A stretch of DNA of 64,000 bases from Streptomyces pristinaespiralis (GTDB taxonomy: Bacteria > Actinomycetota > Actinomycetes > Streptomycetales > Streptomycetaceae): the NCBI RefSeq assembly GCF_001278075.1, contig NZ_CP011340.1:6817501-6881500 (forward strand), given 5' to 3'. Below the pieces are notes generated by a model, which made no database searches, was not told the origin of the DNA, and saw only the letters and a list, made by a program, of their open reading frames with translations. Both the position numbers and the translations under genes were made by a program. Below are positions 43,008-52,569 of this stretch, one piece after another. Each line of letters opens with the position of its first letter. The stretch's first letter is position 1.

Positions 43008-44519
43008 ATGACCGTACGGCGAGTAATGGGCATCGAGACGGAGTACGGGATCTCCGTCCCCGGCCACCCGAACGCCAATGCCATGCTCACCTCGTCCCAG
43101 ATCGTCAACGCCTACGCGGCGGCGATGCACCGGGCGCGCCGCGCCCGCTGGGACTTCGAGGAGGAGAATCCGCTGCGGGACGCCCGTGGCTTCGACCTCG
43201 CCCGCGAGGCCGCCGACTCCAGCCAGCTCACGGACGAGGACATCGGCCTGGCCAATGTGATCCTCACCAACGGCGCCAGGCTCTACGTGGACCACGCCCA
43301 CCCCGAGTACAGCTCCCCGGAGATCACCAACCCGCTCGACGCGGTCCTGTGGGACAAGGCCGGTGAGCGGATCATGGCCGAGGCGGCGGCGCGGGCCGCG
43401 CAGCTCCCGGGCGCCCAGCCGATCCATCTCTACAAGAACAACACCGACAACAAGGGCGCGTCCTACGGCACGCACGAGAACTACCTGATGAAGCGGGAGA
43501 CCCCGTTCTCGGACATCGTGCGCCACCTGACGCCGTTCTTCGTCTCGCGGCAGGTCGTCACCGGCGCGGGCCGGGTCGGAATCGGCCAGGACGGCCACGA
43601 GCACGGGTTCCAGATCAGCCAGCGCGCGGATTATTTCGAGGTCGAGGTCGGGCTCGAGACCACCCTCAAGCGCCCCATCATCAACACCCGCGACGAGCCC
43701 CACTCCGACGCGGAGAAGTACCGCCGGCTCCATGTGACCATCGGCGACGCGAATCTCTCGGAGATCTCGACGTACCTCAAGCTGGGGACCACGGCCCTGG
43801 TGCTGTCGATGATCGAGGACGGCTTCATCGCGGTGGACCTCGCGGTCGAGCAGCCGGTGCGCACGCTCCACCAGGTCTCCCACGACCCGGGCCTCAAGCA
43901 GCTGGTCACGCTCCGTAGCGGCCGCACGCTCACCGCCGTACAACTCCAGATGGAGTACTTCGAGCTGGCCCGCAAGTACGTCGAGGAGCGCTACGGCGCG
44001 GACGCGGACGATCAGACCAAGGATGTGCTGACCCGCTGGGAGGACACCCTCAACCGGCTCGAGAACGACCCGATGAGCCTGGCCGGCGAGCTCGATTGGA
44101 TCGCGAAGCGCGAGCTCATGGAGGGCTACCGCAGGCGGGACGACCTGGACTGGGACGCCGCCCGGCTGCACCTGGTGGACCTCCAGTACGCGGACGTGCG
44201 GGCCGACAAGGGCCTGTACAACCGCCTGGCGTCCCGCGGCAGGATCAAGCGCCTGTTGGACGAGTCCGCGGTGGAACGGGCCATGACGCAGCCTCCTGAG
44301 GACACCAGGGCCTACTTCCGCGGCCGCTGCCTCGAGCAGTACGCGGACGACGTGGCGGCCGCCTCGTGGGACTCGGTCATCTTCGACCTCCCGGGTCGTG
44401 ACTCCCTGCAACGGGTCCCCACGCTGGAGCCGCTGCGGGGCACCCGCAACCACGTGAAGGAGCTTCTGGACCGCTGCCGCAAGGCGGAGGACCTGCTCCG
44501 GGTCCTCGGCGGGGGCTGA
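43008..44519 (+). CDS. dop: Depupylase/deamidase of Pup, Dop
   Basis: A 503-residue enzyme of the carboxylate-amine ligase (glutamine-synthetase-like) fold that removes Pup from tagged proteins and, where needed, deamidates the Pup C-terminal Gln. The N-terminal metal/ATP motif is [14 protein letters not shown]. Conserved segments shared with PafA are [33 protein letters not shown] and [21 protein letters not shown] Dop-specific insert after about residue 35 is present. It lies upstream of pup with a probable pup promoter between. Confidence 0.96.
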   Translation: MTVRRVMGIETEYGISVPGHPNANAMLTSSQIVNAYAAAMHRARRARWDFEEENPLRDARGFDLAREAADSSQLTDEDIGLANVILTNGARLYVDHAHPEYSSPEITNPLDAVLWDKAGERIMAEAAARAAQLPGAQPIHLYKNNTDNKGASYGTHENYLMKRETPFSDIVRHLTPFFVSRQVVTGAGRVGIGQDGHEHGFQISQRADYFEVEVGLETTLKRPIINTRDEPHSDAEKYRRLHVTIGDANLSEISTYLKLGTTALVLSMIEDGFIAVDLAVEQPVRTLHQVSHDPGLKQLVTLRSGRTLTAVQLQMEYFELARKYVEERYGADADDQTKDVLTRWEDTLNRLENDPMSLAGELDWIAKRELMEGYRRRDDLDWDAARLHLVDLQYADVRADKGLYNRLASRGRIKRLLDESAVERAMTQPPEDTRAYFRGRCLEQYADDVAAASWDSVIFDLPGRDSLQRVPTLEPLRGTRNHVKELLDRCRKAEDLLRVLGGG

Positions 44520-44639
44520 AACGGCTTCGGTCCGGGAATCATGAAGGTGGGTCCCGGGCGTTGGAGGAAGTGCGGGGCCGATGTCGGACCCCGCGAGTAG
44601 GGTCTGATCAAGAACGTCGAACCGAGCGGGGTGAGGTGC

Positions 44640-44858
44640 ATGGCGACCAAGGACACCGGCGGCGGACAGCAGAAGGCGACGCGCTCCACTGAGGAGGTCG
44701 AGGAGCAGGCGCAGGAGGCGCAGGCTGCGGAAGACCTCAAGGAGCGCCAGGAGAAGCTCTCGGACGACGTCGACTCGGTTCTTGACGAGATCGACGATGT
44801 CCTCGAGGAGAACGCCGAGGACTTCGTGCGGTCATTTGTGCAAAAGGGCGGAGAGTAG
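44640..44858 (+). CDS. pup: Prokaryotic ubiquitin-like protein Pup
   Basis: A 72-residue disordered protein modifier attached by PafA to lysines of target proteins. The coiled-coil-prone centre (LKERQEKLSDDVDSVLDEI) binds ARC. The C-terminus is FVRSFVQKGGE, so the last residue is already Glu and can be ligated without deamidation, unlike Pup of Mycobacterium tuberculosis, which ends in Gln. The ATG at 44640 is chosen; a GTG nine bases earlier is possible. A -10-like TAGGGT is at 44598. It is followed by a hairpin and then prcB. Confidence 0.96.
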   Translation: MATKDTGGGQQKATRSTEEVEEQAQEAQAAEDLKERQEKLSDDVDSVLDEIDDVLEENAEDFVRSFVQKGGE

Positions 44859-44867
44859 CCCTGGTTG

Positions 44868-44911
44868 TCCGCCCTGGTGTCGTCGGCGAAAGCTCGTGGC
44901 ACCAGGGCGGA
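44868..44911 (+). terminator. Hairpin between pup and prcB
   Basis: TCCGCCCTGGTG and CACCAGGGCGGA form a 12-bp perfect stem with a 20-base loop, 10 bases after the pup stop. With no T tract, it may act as a partial terminator or mRNA-stability element that lets pup be made in excess over prcBA. Confidence 0.6.
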
Positions 44912-45004
44912 TGACTGGCGACAGCACGGGTAATGTCCGTGCACAGTTCGAAAGATCGGCCCGCGCCTGATGCGGCGGGCCGCCGCCTATCCGGAAGGAA
45001 ACGC

Positions 45005-45850
45005 GTGGAAGCCAACCCTCGTAGCACCGGGCGTCTGCCGGCAGCCTTCCTGACGCCGGGGTCGTCGTCGTTCATGGACTTCCTGGGCAACCACTCGCCC
45101 GACCTGCTGCCCGGCAAGCGTGTCCTGCCGCCTCTCCAGGGGGCCATCGAGGCGCCGCACGGGACGACGATCGTCGCGACCACGTTCCCCGGCGGTGTGG
45201 TGCTCGCCGGTGACCGGCGGGCGACGATGGGCAACATGATCGCCCAGCGCGACATCGAGAAGGTCTTCCCCGCCGACGAGTACTCGGCGGTGGGTATCGC
45301 GGGCACCGCCGGTCTCGCGGTGGAGATGGTCAAGCTGTTCCAGCTCGAGCTGGAGCACTTCGAGAAGGTCGAGGGCGCCCAGCTCTCCCTCGAGGGCAAG
45401 GCGAACCGCCTCTCCACGATGATCCGGAGCAACCTCGGCATGGCCATGCAGGGCCTCGCCGTCGTCCCGCTCTTCGCCGGTTACGACATCGACCGCGAGA
45501 AGGGCCGCATCTTCTCGTACGACGTGACGGGCGGCCGCTCCGAGGAGCACGGCTTCGCGGCCACCGGTTCGGGTTCGATCTTCGCCCGCGGGGCGATGAA
45601 GAAGCTCTACCGCGAGGACCTGACCGAGCAGCAGGCCACCACGCTGGTGATCCAGGCGCTGTACGACGCGGCCGACGACGATTCCGCGACCGGTGGCCCC
45701 GACGTGGCCCGGCGCATCTACCCGATCGTCACCGTCATCACGGACGAAGGCTTCCGCCGGCTCACCGAGGCCGAGACCTCGGAGATCGCGCGTTCGATCC
45801 TCGAGGGCCGTCTCACCCAGCCCGACGGCCCCCGCGCCGCTCTCCTGTGA
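45005..45850 (+). CDS. prcB: 20S proteasome beta subunit, PrcB
   Basis: A 281-residue catalytic subunit. The propeptide (residues 1-53, ending GAIEAPHG) is removed autocatalytically to expose the nucleophile Thr54 ([20 protein letters not shown]). The catalytic Asp/Lys pair is represented by VVLAGDRR and the downstream IEKVFP. Length and 53-residue propeptide match the S. coelicolor protein. The GTG at 45005 follows GGAAGGAA. It is followed by prcA after 44 bases in one operon. Confidence 0.97.
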   Translation: MEANPRSTGRLPAAFLTPGSSSFMDFLGNHSPDLLPGKRVLPPLQGAIEAPHGTTIVATTFPGGVVLAGDRRATMGNMIAQRDIEKVFPADEYSAVGIAGTAGLAVEMVKLFQLELEHFEKVEGAQLSLEGKANRLSTMIRSNLGMAMQGLAVVPLFAGYDIDREKGRIFSYDVTGGRSEEHGFAATGSGSIFARGAMKKLYREDLTEQQATTLVIQALYDAADDDSATGGPDVARRIYPIVTVITDEGFRRLTEAETSEIARSILEGRLTQPDGPRAALL

Positions 45851-45894
45851 CGGCCGCGATGTACCCGCTTTCGACAGAAAGGGACGGATAGCCG

Positions 45895-46728
45895 GTGTCG
45901 ACGCCGTTCTATGTCTCACCTCAGCAGGCCATGGCCGACCGGGCGGAGTACGCCCGCAAGGGCATCGCCCGTGGCCGCAGCCTCGTCGTGCTGCAGTACG
46001 CCGACGGCATCGTCTTCGTCGGCGAGAACCCGTCCCGTGCCCTGCACAAGTTCAGCGAGATCTACGACCGCATCGGATTCGCCGCGGCCGGCAAGTACAA
46101 CGAGTACGAGAACCTGCGGATCGGCGGCGTGCGCTACGCGGACCTGCGCGGCTACACCTACGACCGCGACGACGTGACGGCCCGCGGCCTGGCGAACGTG
46201 TACGCGCAGACCCTGGGCACGATCTTCTCGAGCGCCGGCGAGAAGCCCTATGAGGTGGAGCTGGTGGTCGCCGAGGTGGGCGCCTCTCCCGAAGGCGACC
46301 AGATCTACCGGCTGCCGCACGACGGCTCGATCGTGGACGAGCACGGCTCGGTCGCGGTGGGCGGCAACGCGGAGCAGATCAGCACCTTCCTGGATCAGCG
46401 GCACCGTGACGGCATGTCGCTGGCGGAGGCGCTGAAGCTGGCCGTGCAGGCTCTTTCCAGCCAGTCGAACGGCAATGACCGGGAGATCCCGGCGGACCGC
46501 CTCGAGGTCGCGGTCCTGGACCGTACGCGCCCGCAGCAGCGGAAGTTCAAGCGCATCGTGGGCAGGCAGCTGGCGCGGCTGCTCGAGGCCGACGGCGCCG
46601 CGTCCACCCCCACGGACGCCCCCTCCGACGAGGAGACGGACGAGGGGACGACCGAGGGACCGACCGGAGGTACGGCCGGAGGTACGACCGGCGGAACCAC
46701 CGGAGGAACGAACGAGGCCGGGAAGTAA
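45895..46728 (+). CDS. prcA: 20S proteasome alpha subunit, PrcA
   Basis: A 277-residue subunit of the outer rings. It lacks a catalytic Thr and keeps the N-terminal gate ([20 protein letters not shown]) and the alpha-type helix [20 protein letters not shown]. Pocket residues for the ARC tail lie in this region. The last 45 residues are an acidic, Thr/Gly-rich tail with repeats of the type GGT/TGG ([22 protein letters not shown]) that cannot be part of the globular fold. The GTG at 45895 starts the gene; a terminator follows. Confidence 0.96.
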   Translation: MSTPFYVSPQQAMADRAEYARKGIARGRSLVVLQYADGIVFVGENPSRALHKFSEIYDRIGFAAAGKYNEYENLRIGGVRYADLRGYTYDRDDVTARGLANVYAQTLGTIFSSAGEKPYEVELVVAEVGASPEGDQIYRLPHDGSIVDEHGSVAVGGNAEQISTFLDQRHRDGMSLAEALKLAVQALSSQSNGNDREIPADRLEVAVLDRTRPQQRKFKRIVGRQLARLLEADGAASTPTDAPSDEETDEGTTEGPTGGTAGGTTGGTTGGTNEAGK

Positions 46729-46744
46729 CCGGCGACGACGGCTC

Positions 46745-46772
46745 GCCCCGGACCGCCCGTGCGGTCCGGGGC
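46745..46772 (+). terminator. Terminator after prcA
   Basis: GCCCCGGACCGC and GCGGTCCGGGGC form a 12-bp perfect stem with loop CCGT, 17 bases past the prcA stop. Confidence 0.85.
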
Positions 46773-47107
46773 GCAGTCATGTCCGGCGCGCCCGGGCCCA
46801 CAGGGTCACGCGGCGGCACCCCGCCGTGCCCGAGCGGAGCTCGCCCTGCGGGGCGCCGGCGGAGCCGGGTCCATCGGCACGGGCGAGCCGCGCCCGGTCC
46901 CGGCGGAGGCGCATGGCGCTGTGCAGGCCCCGATCACGACACTCACGAAGACGCCGTCCACACGGCGGCCGAGCTGCTGGATGCGGACATTGCCTCGGCG
47001 AGGCCCGCGGGCCGGCGCGCGTTCCCCGATCGCCGCGAAAGCGGGGTCTAGATGCCCGTCCCGGGGGCCTCGGCGGCGGCGCAGGGCCCTCGTAGGCGCC
47101 AGGGGCC
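46773..47107. other. Spacer between prcA terminator and the LacI gene
   Basis: About 335 bases between convergent genes. Open frames cross it on both strands, but none shows family similarity, a ribosome site or clear codon bias. Nothing else was recognised. Confidence 0.4.
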
Positions 47108-48154
47108 TCAGGCCGGCGGCGGAGCGGACGAGGCCCGTACGACGAGCTCCACGGGGAGGCTGCTCTCCTCGGGGCGCCGGCCCTCCAGGACGGCCAGCAG
47201 CGCGGCCATGCCCCGCTCGCCCACCTGCTCGGCGGGCAGGCGGACGGTCGTGAGCTCGGGCTCCACGGCGGTCGCTAGGGCAAGGTCGTCGAAACCGGTG
47301 ACGCTGACGTCCTCGGGCACCCGCAGGCCGAGCCGGCGCGCTGCCTTGCAGGCGCCCGCGGCCAGGATGTCGTCGTCGCACACGACGGCCGTCGGACGCG
47401 GCCCCGGTGCGGTGAGGGCCCTCACGGCGGCTTCCCTGGCGCTGTCGACGTCGAGCGGCGCGGGGACGGTGCGCACCTCCGCGCCGGCGACACGGGCCAG
47501 CGAGTCGTGCAGCGCGCGGGCCCGCACGTCGAAGGTCCAGGAGGAGACCGCAGAGGCGAGGTGGACGATCCGCCGGTGGCCGAGGGCGGTGAGGTGGCCG
47601 GTCACCTGCCGCATGCCGTCGGCGATGTCGAGGTTGACGTGGGCGGCGGCGCCGGTGTCGGCGGGGTCGCTGTCGAGCATCACCAGCGGCAGGTCGGTGC
47701 CGCGGATGGCGGTGAGCGCCTGCGCGGCCATCGAGGAGGCGATGATGCCGTCGAGGGCCGCGCGGGCGGACGCGAACGGGTCCTTGGCGGGTCCGATGCC
47801 CTCGGGGGAGGGGTAGAGCACGACACCGAACCCGTGGCGGGCGGCGACGGCGGCGGCGCCCGTGTAGACGCGGGCGAAGAACTCGTTGGTGAGCGCGGGG
47901 ACGACGAGCAGCGCGGTCCTGGTGCGGCCGAGGCGAAGGTTGCGGGCGGCGAGATTCGGCCGGTAGCCGAGCTCTTGGGCGGCCTCGCGGACCACCCCCG
48001 CGGTCCGCTCGGAGACGCGGCCGCGCCACTTGTCACCGAGCACGAGCGAGACGGTGGCCTGTGAGACGCCGGCGGCGCGGGCGACGTCCCTGCTGGTGGG
48101 GCGGGCGGTGTCCGCTCCGGCCGGGGGACGGTCCTGCTGGGACCGGTGTGCCAT
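47108..48154 (-). CDS. LacI family transcriptional regulator
   Basis: A 348-residue regulator. The N-terminal LacI helix-turn-helix and hinge read TSRDVARAAGVSQATVSLVL then ELGYRPNLAARNLR. A periplasmic-binding-protein-like sugar domain follows (TALLVVPALTNEFFARVYTG, PTAVVCDDDILAAGACKAA, VTGFDDLALATAVEPELTTV). The ATG at 48154 is chosen, giving the normal family length. It diverges from an MFS exporter gene, with an inverted repeat between them, and probably controls that gene. The effector is unknown. Confidence 0.9.
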   Translation of the reverse strand: MAHRSQQDRPPAGADTARPTSRDVARAAGVSQATVSLVLGDKWRGRVSERTAGVVREAAQELGYRPNLAARNLRLGRTRTALLVVPALTNEFFARVYTGAAAVAARHGFGVVLYPSPEGIGPAKDPFASARAALDGIIASSMAAQALTAIRGTDLPLVMLDSDPADTGAAAHVNLDIADGMRQVTGHLTALGHRRIVHLASAVSSWTFDVRARALHDSLARVAGAEVRTVPAPLDVDSAREAAVRALTAPGPRPTAVVCDDDILAAGACKAARRLGLRVPEDVSVTGFDDLALATAVEPELTTVRLPAEQVGERGMAALLAVLEGRRPEESSLPVELVVRASSAPPPA

Positions 48155-48236
48155 CTGTTGCCGTCCTCGGCCGCCCGTCGGAGTTGTCGCGACGTCCGGG
48201 GCGGCGGCCTTGTGGACCCGCGGACTGTCGACATGG

Positions 48237-48263
48237 TACGTATGGACCACGAAGTTATACGTA
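48237..48263. promoter_or_regulatory. Inverted repeat in the LacI/MFS divergent promoter
   Basis: TACGTAT (48237-48243) and ATACGTA (48257-48263) form a perfect 7-base inverted repeat with a 13-base spacer, in an AT-richer patch between the divergent genes. It is a plausible operator of the LacI-type regulator. Confidence 0.5.
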
Positions 48264-48297
48264 AAACCTCGACGGAAGCCGGGGGAGAGGGGACGGC

Positions 48298-49569
48298 ATG
48301 GCCGCCGGGTACGCAGACATCCTCAAGGCGCCGCACGCGGCACGCCTGCTCACCGGCACCCTGGTCGGCCGGCTGCCCAACGCGACGGCGCACATCGCCA
48401 TCGTGCTGTTCACCCGCGCGGAAGGGGGCAGCTACACGCTCGCGGGCGCGCTCGCCGCCGTGTACGGCCTCGCCACCGCCGTCGGCCAGCCGCTGCTGGG
48501 CCGGGCCGTCGACCTGTACGGGCAGCCGCGGGTGCAACTGCCCGCCGCCGTCGTCTCCGCACTCGGCATGTTCCTGCTCGCCGCGGCCGGCACCGGGTCG
48601 CTGGTCCTCGCGTACGCCGCCGTGAGCGTCGCGGGCCTGTTCACCCCGCCGCTCGAGGGCGGTCTGCGGGCCCTGTGGCCGAGCGTGCTGGGCCGCGAGG
48701 AACGTGTGCACCGGGCGTACGCCATGGACGCGGTGGCCCAGGAGATCATGTTCACCGTCGGGCCGCTGCTCGTGACGCTGCTCGTCTCGCTGTGGTCGCC
48801 CGGCGCGGCGCTGTTCGTCATCAACGCCATAGGGGTCGTCGGCGCGCTGTCGGTCGTGATGTCGAAGCCGTCCCGCGCCTGGCGCTCCGCGCCCCGGGAG
48901 GCCCACTGGCTGGGCGCGCTGCGCTCGCCGGGGCTGCTGGCCCTCCTCGGCGCGTTCTTCTTCGTCGGCCTGGCCCTGGGCTCGATCACGGTCGCGGGCG
49001 TCGCCTACGCCGACGACCACGGCCGCGAGTCGGTGTACGGCTGGCTGATGGCGGCGCTGGGCCTCGGCGCCCTCGTCGGCGGGTCCGTGTACGGGGCGCG
49101 GCAGTGGGCGGGCGCCCCAGAGCGGCGGCTGCGGATCATCGTGGCCCTGCTGGCCCTCGGATACCTCCCGCTGATCCTCACGCCGGGTGTGGCCGCCATG
49201 ACGGCCCTGTCGGCCGTCGCGGGCGTGTTCCTGGCGCCGGCGATCGCCTGCGCGTTCATCGTCGTCGACCGGCACGCTCCGCGCGGCACGGTCACCGAGG
49301 CGTTCTCCTGGCTCGTGACCACCTTCGGCGTGGGCGCGGCGGCAGGCACGGCGGTGGCGGGTCCGGCCGTCGAGATCGGCGGTACCGCGTGGAGTTTCGC
49401 GGTCGCCGGGGCGGGAGGGATCGCCGCGCTGCTGGTTCTGACGGCCACTCAGCGGGTGCTGGCGGTTCCCGGCCGTACCGACGACATCACGGGCTCCGGC
49501 ACCCACTCATCGGAAAATGATCGAAACGGTGCCGCCCAACCCGGTTTCAGCTCAGGCCGTGAGGCGTAA
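48298..49569 (+). CDS. MFS transporter
   Basis: A 423-residue major facilitator superfamily protein with about 12 predicted membrane helices. The loop 2-3 signature is GRAVDLYGQPRVQ and the symmetric second-half segment is PLILTPGVAAMTALSAVAGV. The C-terminal 35 residues are polar. The adjacent divergent LacI-type regulator and operator-like repeat suggest inducible expression. Substrate unknown; export of a sugar-like or toxic compound is possible. GGGGAGAGGGGAC precedes the ATG. Its stop codon lies within the pafA -10 box. Confidence 0.9.
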   Translation: MAAGYADILKAPHAARLLTGTLVGRLPNATAHIAIVLFTRAEGGSYTLAGALAAVYGLATAVGQPLLGRAVDLYGQPRVQLPAAVVSALGMFLLAAAGTGSLVLAYAAVSVAGLFTPPLEGGLRALWPSVLGREERVHRAYAMDAVAQEIMFTVGPLLVTLLVSLWSPGAALFVINAIGVVGALSVVMSKPSRAWRSAPREAHWLGALRSPGLLALLGAFFFVGLALGSITVAGVAYADDHGRESVYGWLMAALGLGALVGGSVYGARQWAGAPERRLRIIVALLALGYLPLILTPGVAAMTALSAVAGVFLAPAIACAFIVVDRHAPRGTVTEAFSWLVTTFGVGAAAGTAVAGPAVEIGGTAWSFAVAGAGGIAALLVLTATQRVLAVPGRTDDITGSGTHSSENDRNGAAQPGFSSGREA

Positions 49570-49572
49570 TGT
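49567..49572 (+). promoter_or_regulatory. -10 box of the pafA leaderless promoter
   Basis: TAATGT overlaps the TAA stop of the MFS gene and lies 6 bases before the pafA ATG at 49579. No ribosome site is present, so leaderless pafA mRNA is predicted. Confidence 0.5.
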
Positions 49573-49578
49573 TCAGAC

Positions 49579-50940
49579 ATGGACCGCCGCATTTTCGGGC
49601 TGGAGAACGAGTACGGCGTCACGTGCACGTTCAGGGGACAGCGCCGACTGTCACCTGACGAAGTGGCGCGCTACCTCTTCCGCCGTGTCGTGTCATGGGG
49701 CCGCAGCAGCAATGTCTTTCTGCGGAACGGAGCCCGCCTGTACCTCGACGTGGGTTCGCATCCGGAATACGCAACACCTGAATGCGACAACGTGACCGAG
49801 CTGGTCACGCATGACAAGGCCGGCGAGCGCATTCTCGAAGGCCTTCTCGTCGACGCCGAGCGCCGCCTGCACGAGGAAGGAATCGCGGGCGACGTCTATC
49901 TCTTCAAGAACAACACCGACTCGGCGGGAAACTCCTACGGCTGCCACGAGAACTATCTCGTCGCGCGCCATGGCGAGTTCTCGCGGCTGGCCGACATCCT
50001 GATTCCGTTCCTCGTCACGAGGCAGTTGCTCTGCGGCGCGGGAAAGGTGCTGCAGACGCCCCGCGGAGCGGTGTTCTGCGTCAGCCAGCGCGCGGAGCAC
50101 ATCTGGGAGGGCGTCAGTTCCGCCACCACCCGCTCGCGCCCCATCATCAACACCCGTGACGAACCGCACGCGGACGCCGAGCGCTACCGCCGGCTCCACG
50201 TCATCGTCGGCGACTCCAACATGTCGGAGACGACGATGCTGCTGAAGGTCGGCGCGACGGACCTCGTCCTGCGCATGATCGAGGCGGGCACGGTCATGCG
50301 CGACCTCACGCTGGAGAACCCGATCCGGGCCATCCGCGAGGTCAGCCACGACATAACGGGCCAGCGCAAGGTGCGCCTGGCCAGCGGCCGGGAGGCCTCC
50401 GCGCTCGAGGTCCAGCGCGAGTACTACGAGAAGGCCGTCGACTTCGTCGACCGCCGTGGCATCCGCACCGGCACGGTCGAGCAGGTCCTTGAGCTGTGGG
50501 GCCGCACGCTGGACGCCATCGAGGAGGAGGACCTCGACCGGATCGGCACCGAGATCGACTGGGTCATGAAGTACAAGCTGCTGGAGCGGTACCGGGCCAA
50601 GCACAACATGTCCATGTCGCACCCGAGGGTCGCGCAGATAGACCTCGCCTACCACGACATCCACCGCAGGCGCGGTCTGTACTACCTCCTCGAGAAGAAG
50701 GGCCAGGCCGCCCGGATCTGCAACGACCTGAAGATCTTCGAGGGCAAGTCGGTGCCCCCGCAGACCACCAGGGCGCGGCTGCGCGGCGACTTCATCCGCA
50801 GGGCCCAGGAGCAGCGGCGGGACTTCACCGTCGACTGGGTGCACCTCAAGCTCAACGACCAGGCGCAGCGCACCGTGCTGTGCAAGGACCCCTTCCGGTC
50901 GGTCGACGACAGGGTGGAGAAGCTCATCGCCGGCATGTGA
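49579..50940 (+). CDS. pafA: Pup ligase PafA
   Basis: A 453-residue ATP-dependent ligase that forms an isopeptide bond between the Pup C-terminal Glu side chain and substrate lysines. It is a paralogue of Dop. The metal/ATP motif is [15 protein letters not shown], the catalytic-base Asp region is [17 protein letters not shown], and further shared motifs are [20 protein letters not shown] and [20 protein letters not shown]. The Dop-specific N-terminal insert is absent, which separates it from Dop. Confidence 0.97.
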   Translation: MDRRIFGLENEYGVTCTFRGQRRLSPDEVARYLFRRVVSWGRSSNVFLRNGARLYLDVGSHPEYATPECDNVTELVTHDKAGERILEGLLVDAERRLHEEGIAGDVYLFKNNTDSAGNSYGCHENYLVARHGEFSRLADILIPFLVTRQLLCGAGKVLQTPRGAVFCVSQRAEHIWEGVSSATTRSRPIINTRDEPHADAERYRRLHVIVGDSNMSETTMLLKVGATDLVLRMIEAGTVMRDLTLENPIRAIREVSHDITGQRKVRLASGREASALEVQREYYEKAVDFVDRRGIRTGTVEQVLELWGRTLDAIEEEDLDRIGTEIDWVMKYKLLERYRAKHNMSMSHPRVAQIDLAYHDIHRRRGLYYLLEKKGQAARICNDLKIFEGKSVPPQTTRARLRGDFIRRAQEQRRDFTVDWVHLKLNDQAQRTVLCKDPFRSVDDRVEKLIAGM

Positions 50941-50975
50941 TCCGAGCCCGTCGCACGTGTGTCGGAACGTCACCC

Positions 50976-51004
50976 GGGCCCCGTACGTTTCTCGTGCGGG
51001 GCCC
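50976..51004 (+). terminator. Hairpin after pafA
   Basis: GGGCCCCG and CGGGGCCC form an 8-bp stem with a 13-base loop, 36 bases after pafA. It is weaker than the other terminators here. Confidence 0.5.
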
Positions 51005-51059
51005 TCGGCACGCCCTAGAGTGTCCGCATCTACCAAGCCGTTAGAGATCTGAGGAACAC

Positions 51060-52001
51060 GTGCGCCGACTTGCCGGCCTGCTCGTCGTACCCCTGCTGCT
51101 GTTGACGACAGCGGCATGCGGTGACGACAAGGGCTCCGATTCCGCTTCCGCCTCGATGACGAACGGGCTGCCCACGATCACCGAGGGTGCGAAGTTCGGC
51201 GAGAAGCCCACCCTTGCCAAGGGCGAGGGCGAGCCTCCCAAGGACCTGAAGGTCAACGTCGTCAGCGAGGGCAAGGGCCAGACCCTCAAGAAGGGCGACG
51301 TCGCCCAGGTCGACTACCTGGGCCAGGTGTGGGACGGCGAGGAGCCGTTCGACAACAGCTTCGACCGCGGCGAGCCGTTCACCGTGACGCTCGGCGGCGG
51401 CGGTGTCATCGAGGGCTGGCAGAAGGCGCTCGACGGCCAGAAGGTCGGCAGCCGCCTCGAGGTGGCGATCCCGCCGGAGCTCGGTTACGGCGCGCAGGAG
51501 CAGGGCAGCATCCCGGCCAACTCGACGCTGGTCTTCGTCATGGACATCGTCAAGGGCACCACGCTCCCGACGTCCGCCAAGGGCAGCGAGGTCGCCCAGG
51601 ACAACATCGACCTGCCCAAGGTCGGCACGAACACCGACGGCGAGAAGCCGTCGCTGACGGTGCCCAAGAAGGACGCGCCGTCCAAGCTGGTTTCGAACTA
51701 CGTGATCGAGGGCACCGGTCCCGCGGTGAAGGCCACGGACACCCTGTCCGTGAAGTACCAGGGCGTCCTGTGGAAGGACGGCAAGGAGTTCGACAGCAGC
51801 TACGGCCGGGGCAACGCGCCGGTGAGCTTCCCGCTCGCCCAGGTCATCCCCGGCTGGCAGAAGGGCCTCGAGGGCAAGAAGGTCGGCAGCCGCGTGCTGC
51901 TCGTCGTCCCGCCGGACATGGGCTACGGCGACCAGGAGCAGCAGGGCATCCCGGCCAAGTCGACCCTCGTCTTCACGGTCGACATCCTGGCCGTTCAGTA
52001 G
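51060..52001 (+). CDS. FKBP-type peptidyl-prolyl isomerase, tandem-domain lipoprotein
   Basis: A 313-residue cell-surface prolyl isomerase. The signal ends in the lipobox TAAC (LLVVPLLLLTTAACGDD). Two FKBP domains follow, at about residues 75-162 (VDYLGQVWDGEEPFDNSFDR ... GYGAQEQGSIPANSTLVFVM) and 225-312 (VKYQGVLWKDGKEFDSSYGR ... GYGDQEQQGIPAKSTLVFTV). It probably folds exported proteins. The GTG at 51060 follows GAGGAA. It is followed by a cytoplasmic FKBP gene 65 bases on, and both sit between pafA and pafB as in S. coelicolor. Confidence 0.93.
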   Translation: MRRLAGLLVVPLLLLTTAACGDDKGSDSASASMTNGLPTITEGAKFGEKPTLAKGEGEPPKDLKVNVVSEGKGQTLKKGDVAQVDYLGQVWDGEEPFDNSFDRGEPFTVTLGGGGVIEGWQKALDGQKVGSRLEVAIPPELGYGAQEQGSIPANSTLVFVMDIVKGTTLPTSAKGSEVAQDNIDLPKVGTNTDGEKPSLTVPKKDAPSKLVSNYVIEGTGPAVKATDTLSVKYQGVLWKDGKEFDSSYGRGNAPVSFPLAQVIPGWQKGLEGKKVGSRVLLVVPPDMGYGDQEQQGIPAKSTLVFTVDILAVQ

Positions 52002-52066
52002 GACGACCGGGACGTTCTGCAAGACTGTCCCGGTTGATCACACAGAGAAACGCAAGGAGCAAGACC

Positions 52067-52441
52067 GTGAGCATCGAGAAGCCCGAGATCGACTTCCCGG
52101 GCGGCGAGCCGCCGGCCGACCTGGAGATCAAGGACATCTGGGAGGGCGACGGCCCGGTGGCGAAGGCGGGCGACACCGTCTCCGTCCACTACGTGGGCGT
52201 GGCCTTCTCCACCGGTGAGGAGTTCGACGCGTCCTGGAACCGCGGCACCCCGCTGCAGTTCCAGCTGGGCGTCGGCCAGGTCATCTCCGGCTGGGACCAG
52301 GGCGTGCAGGGCATGAAGGTCGGCGGGCGCCGCCAGCTGATCATCCCGGCGCACCTCGCCTACGGTGACCGTGGCGCCGGCGGCGGCCGCATCGCCCCGG
52401 GCGAGACGCTGATCTTCGTCTGCGACCTCGTCGCGGTCTGA
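52067..52441 (+). CDS. FKBP-type peptidyl-prolyl isomerase, cytoplasmic
   Basis: A 124-residue single-domain FKBP (SIEKPEIDFPGGEPPADL onward) without signal peptide. The active-site pattern is VSVHYVGVAFSTGEEFDASW, VISGWDQGVQGMKVGGRR, AYGDRGAGG and ETLIFVCDLVAV. It catalyses cis-trans isomerisation of prolyl bonds. The GTG at 52067 follows AAGGAG. A strong terminator with a T tract follows. Confidence 0.95.
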   Translation: MSIEKPEIDFPGGEPPADLEIKDIWEGDGPVAKAGDTVSVHYVGVAFSTGEEFDASWNRGTPLQFQLGVGQVISGWDQGVQGMKVGGRRQLIIPAHLAYGDRGAGGGRIAPGETLIFVCDLVAV

Positions 52442-52464
52442 GGTCCGTCGCGGAGCGACGACAT

Positions 52465-52495
52465 GAGGGCCCGTGCCTGTCCGGCACGGGCCCTC
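52465..52495 (+). terminator. Rho-independent terminator after FKBP gene
   Basis: GAGGGCCCGTGCC and GGCACGGGCCCTC form a 13-bp perfect stem with loop TGTCC, followed by GCTTTTGT. Confidence 0.9.
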
Positions 52496-52569
52496 GCTTT
52501 TGTCCGGACACCCCGGGGCGGTACGGTCGACGGGCGTAAGGGATTTCATAAAAGAGGTGAAGGGCGTCG

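Noticed and set aside
40944..44453. A 1169-codon minus-strand open frame opposite arc and dop
   Set aside because: It is a shadow of two well-conserved genes, with repetitive hydrophobic/acidic composition and no motif.
46773..47107. Possible small genes between prcA and the LacI gene
   Set aside because: Frames exist on both strands but without a ribosome site, family motif or consistent codon bias.
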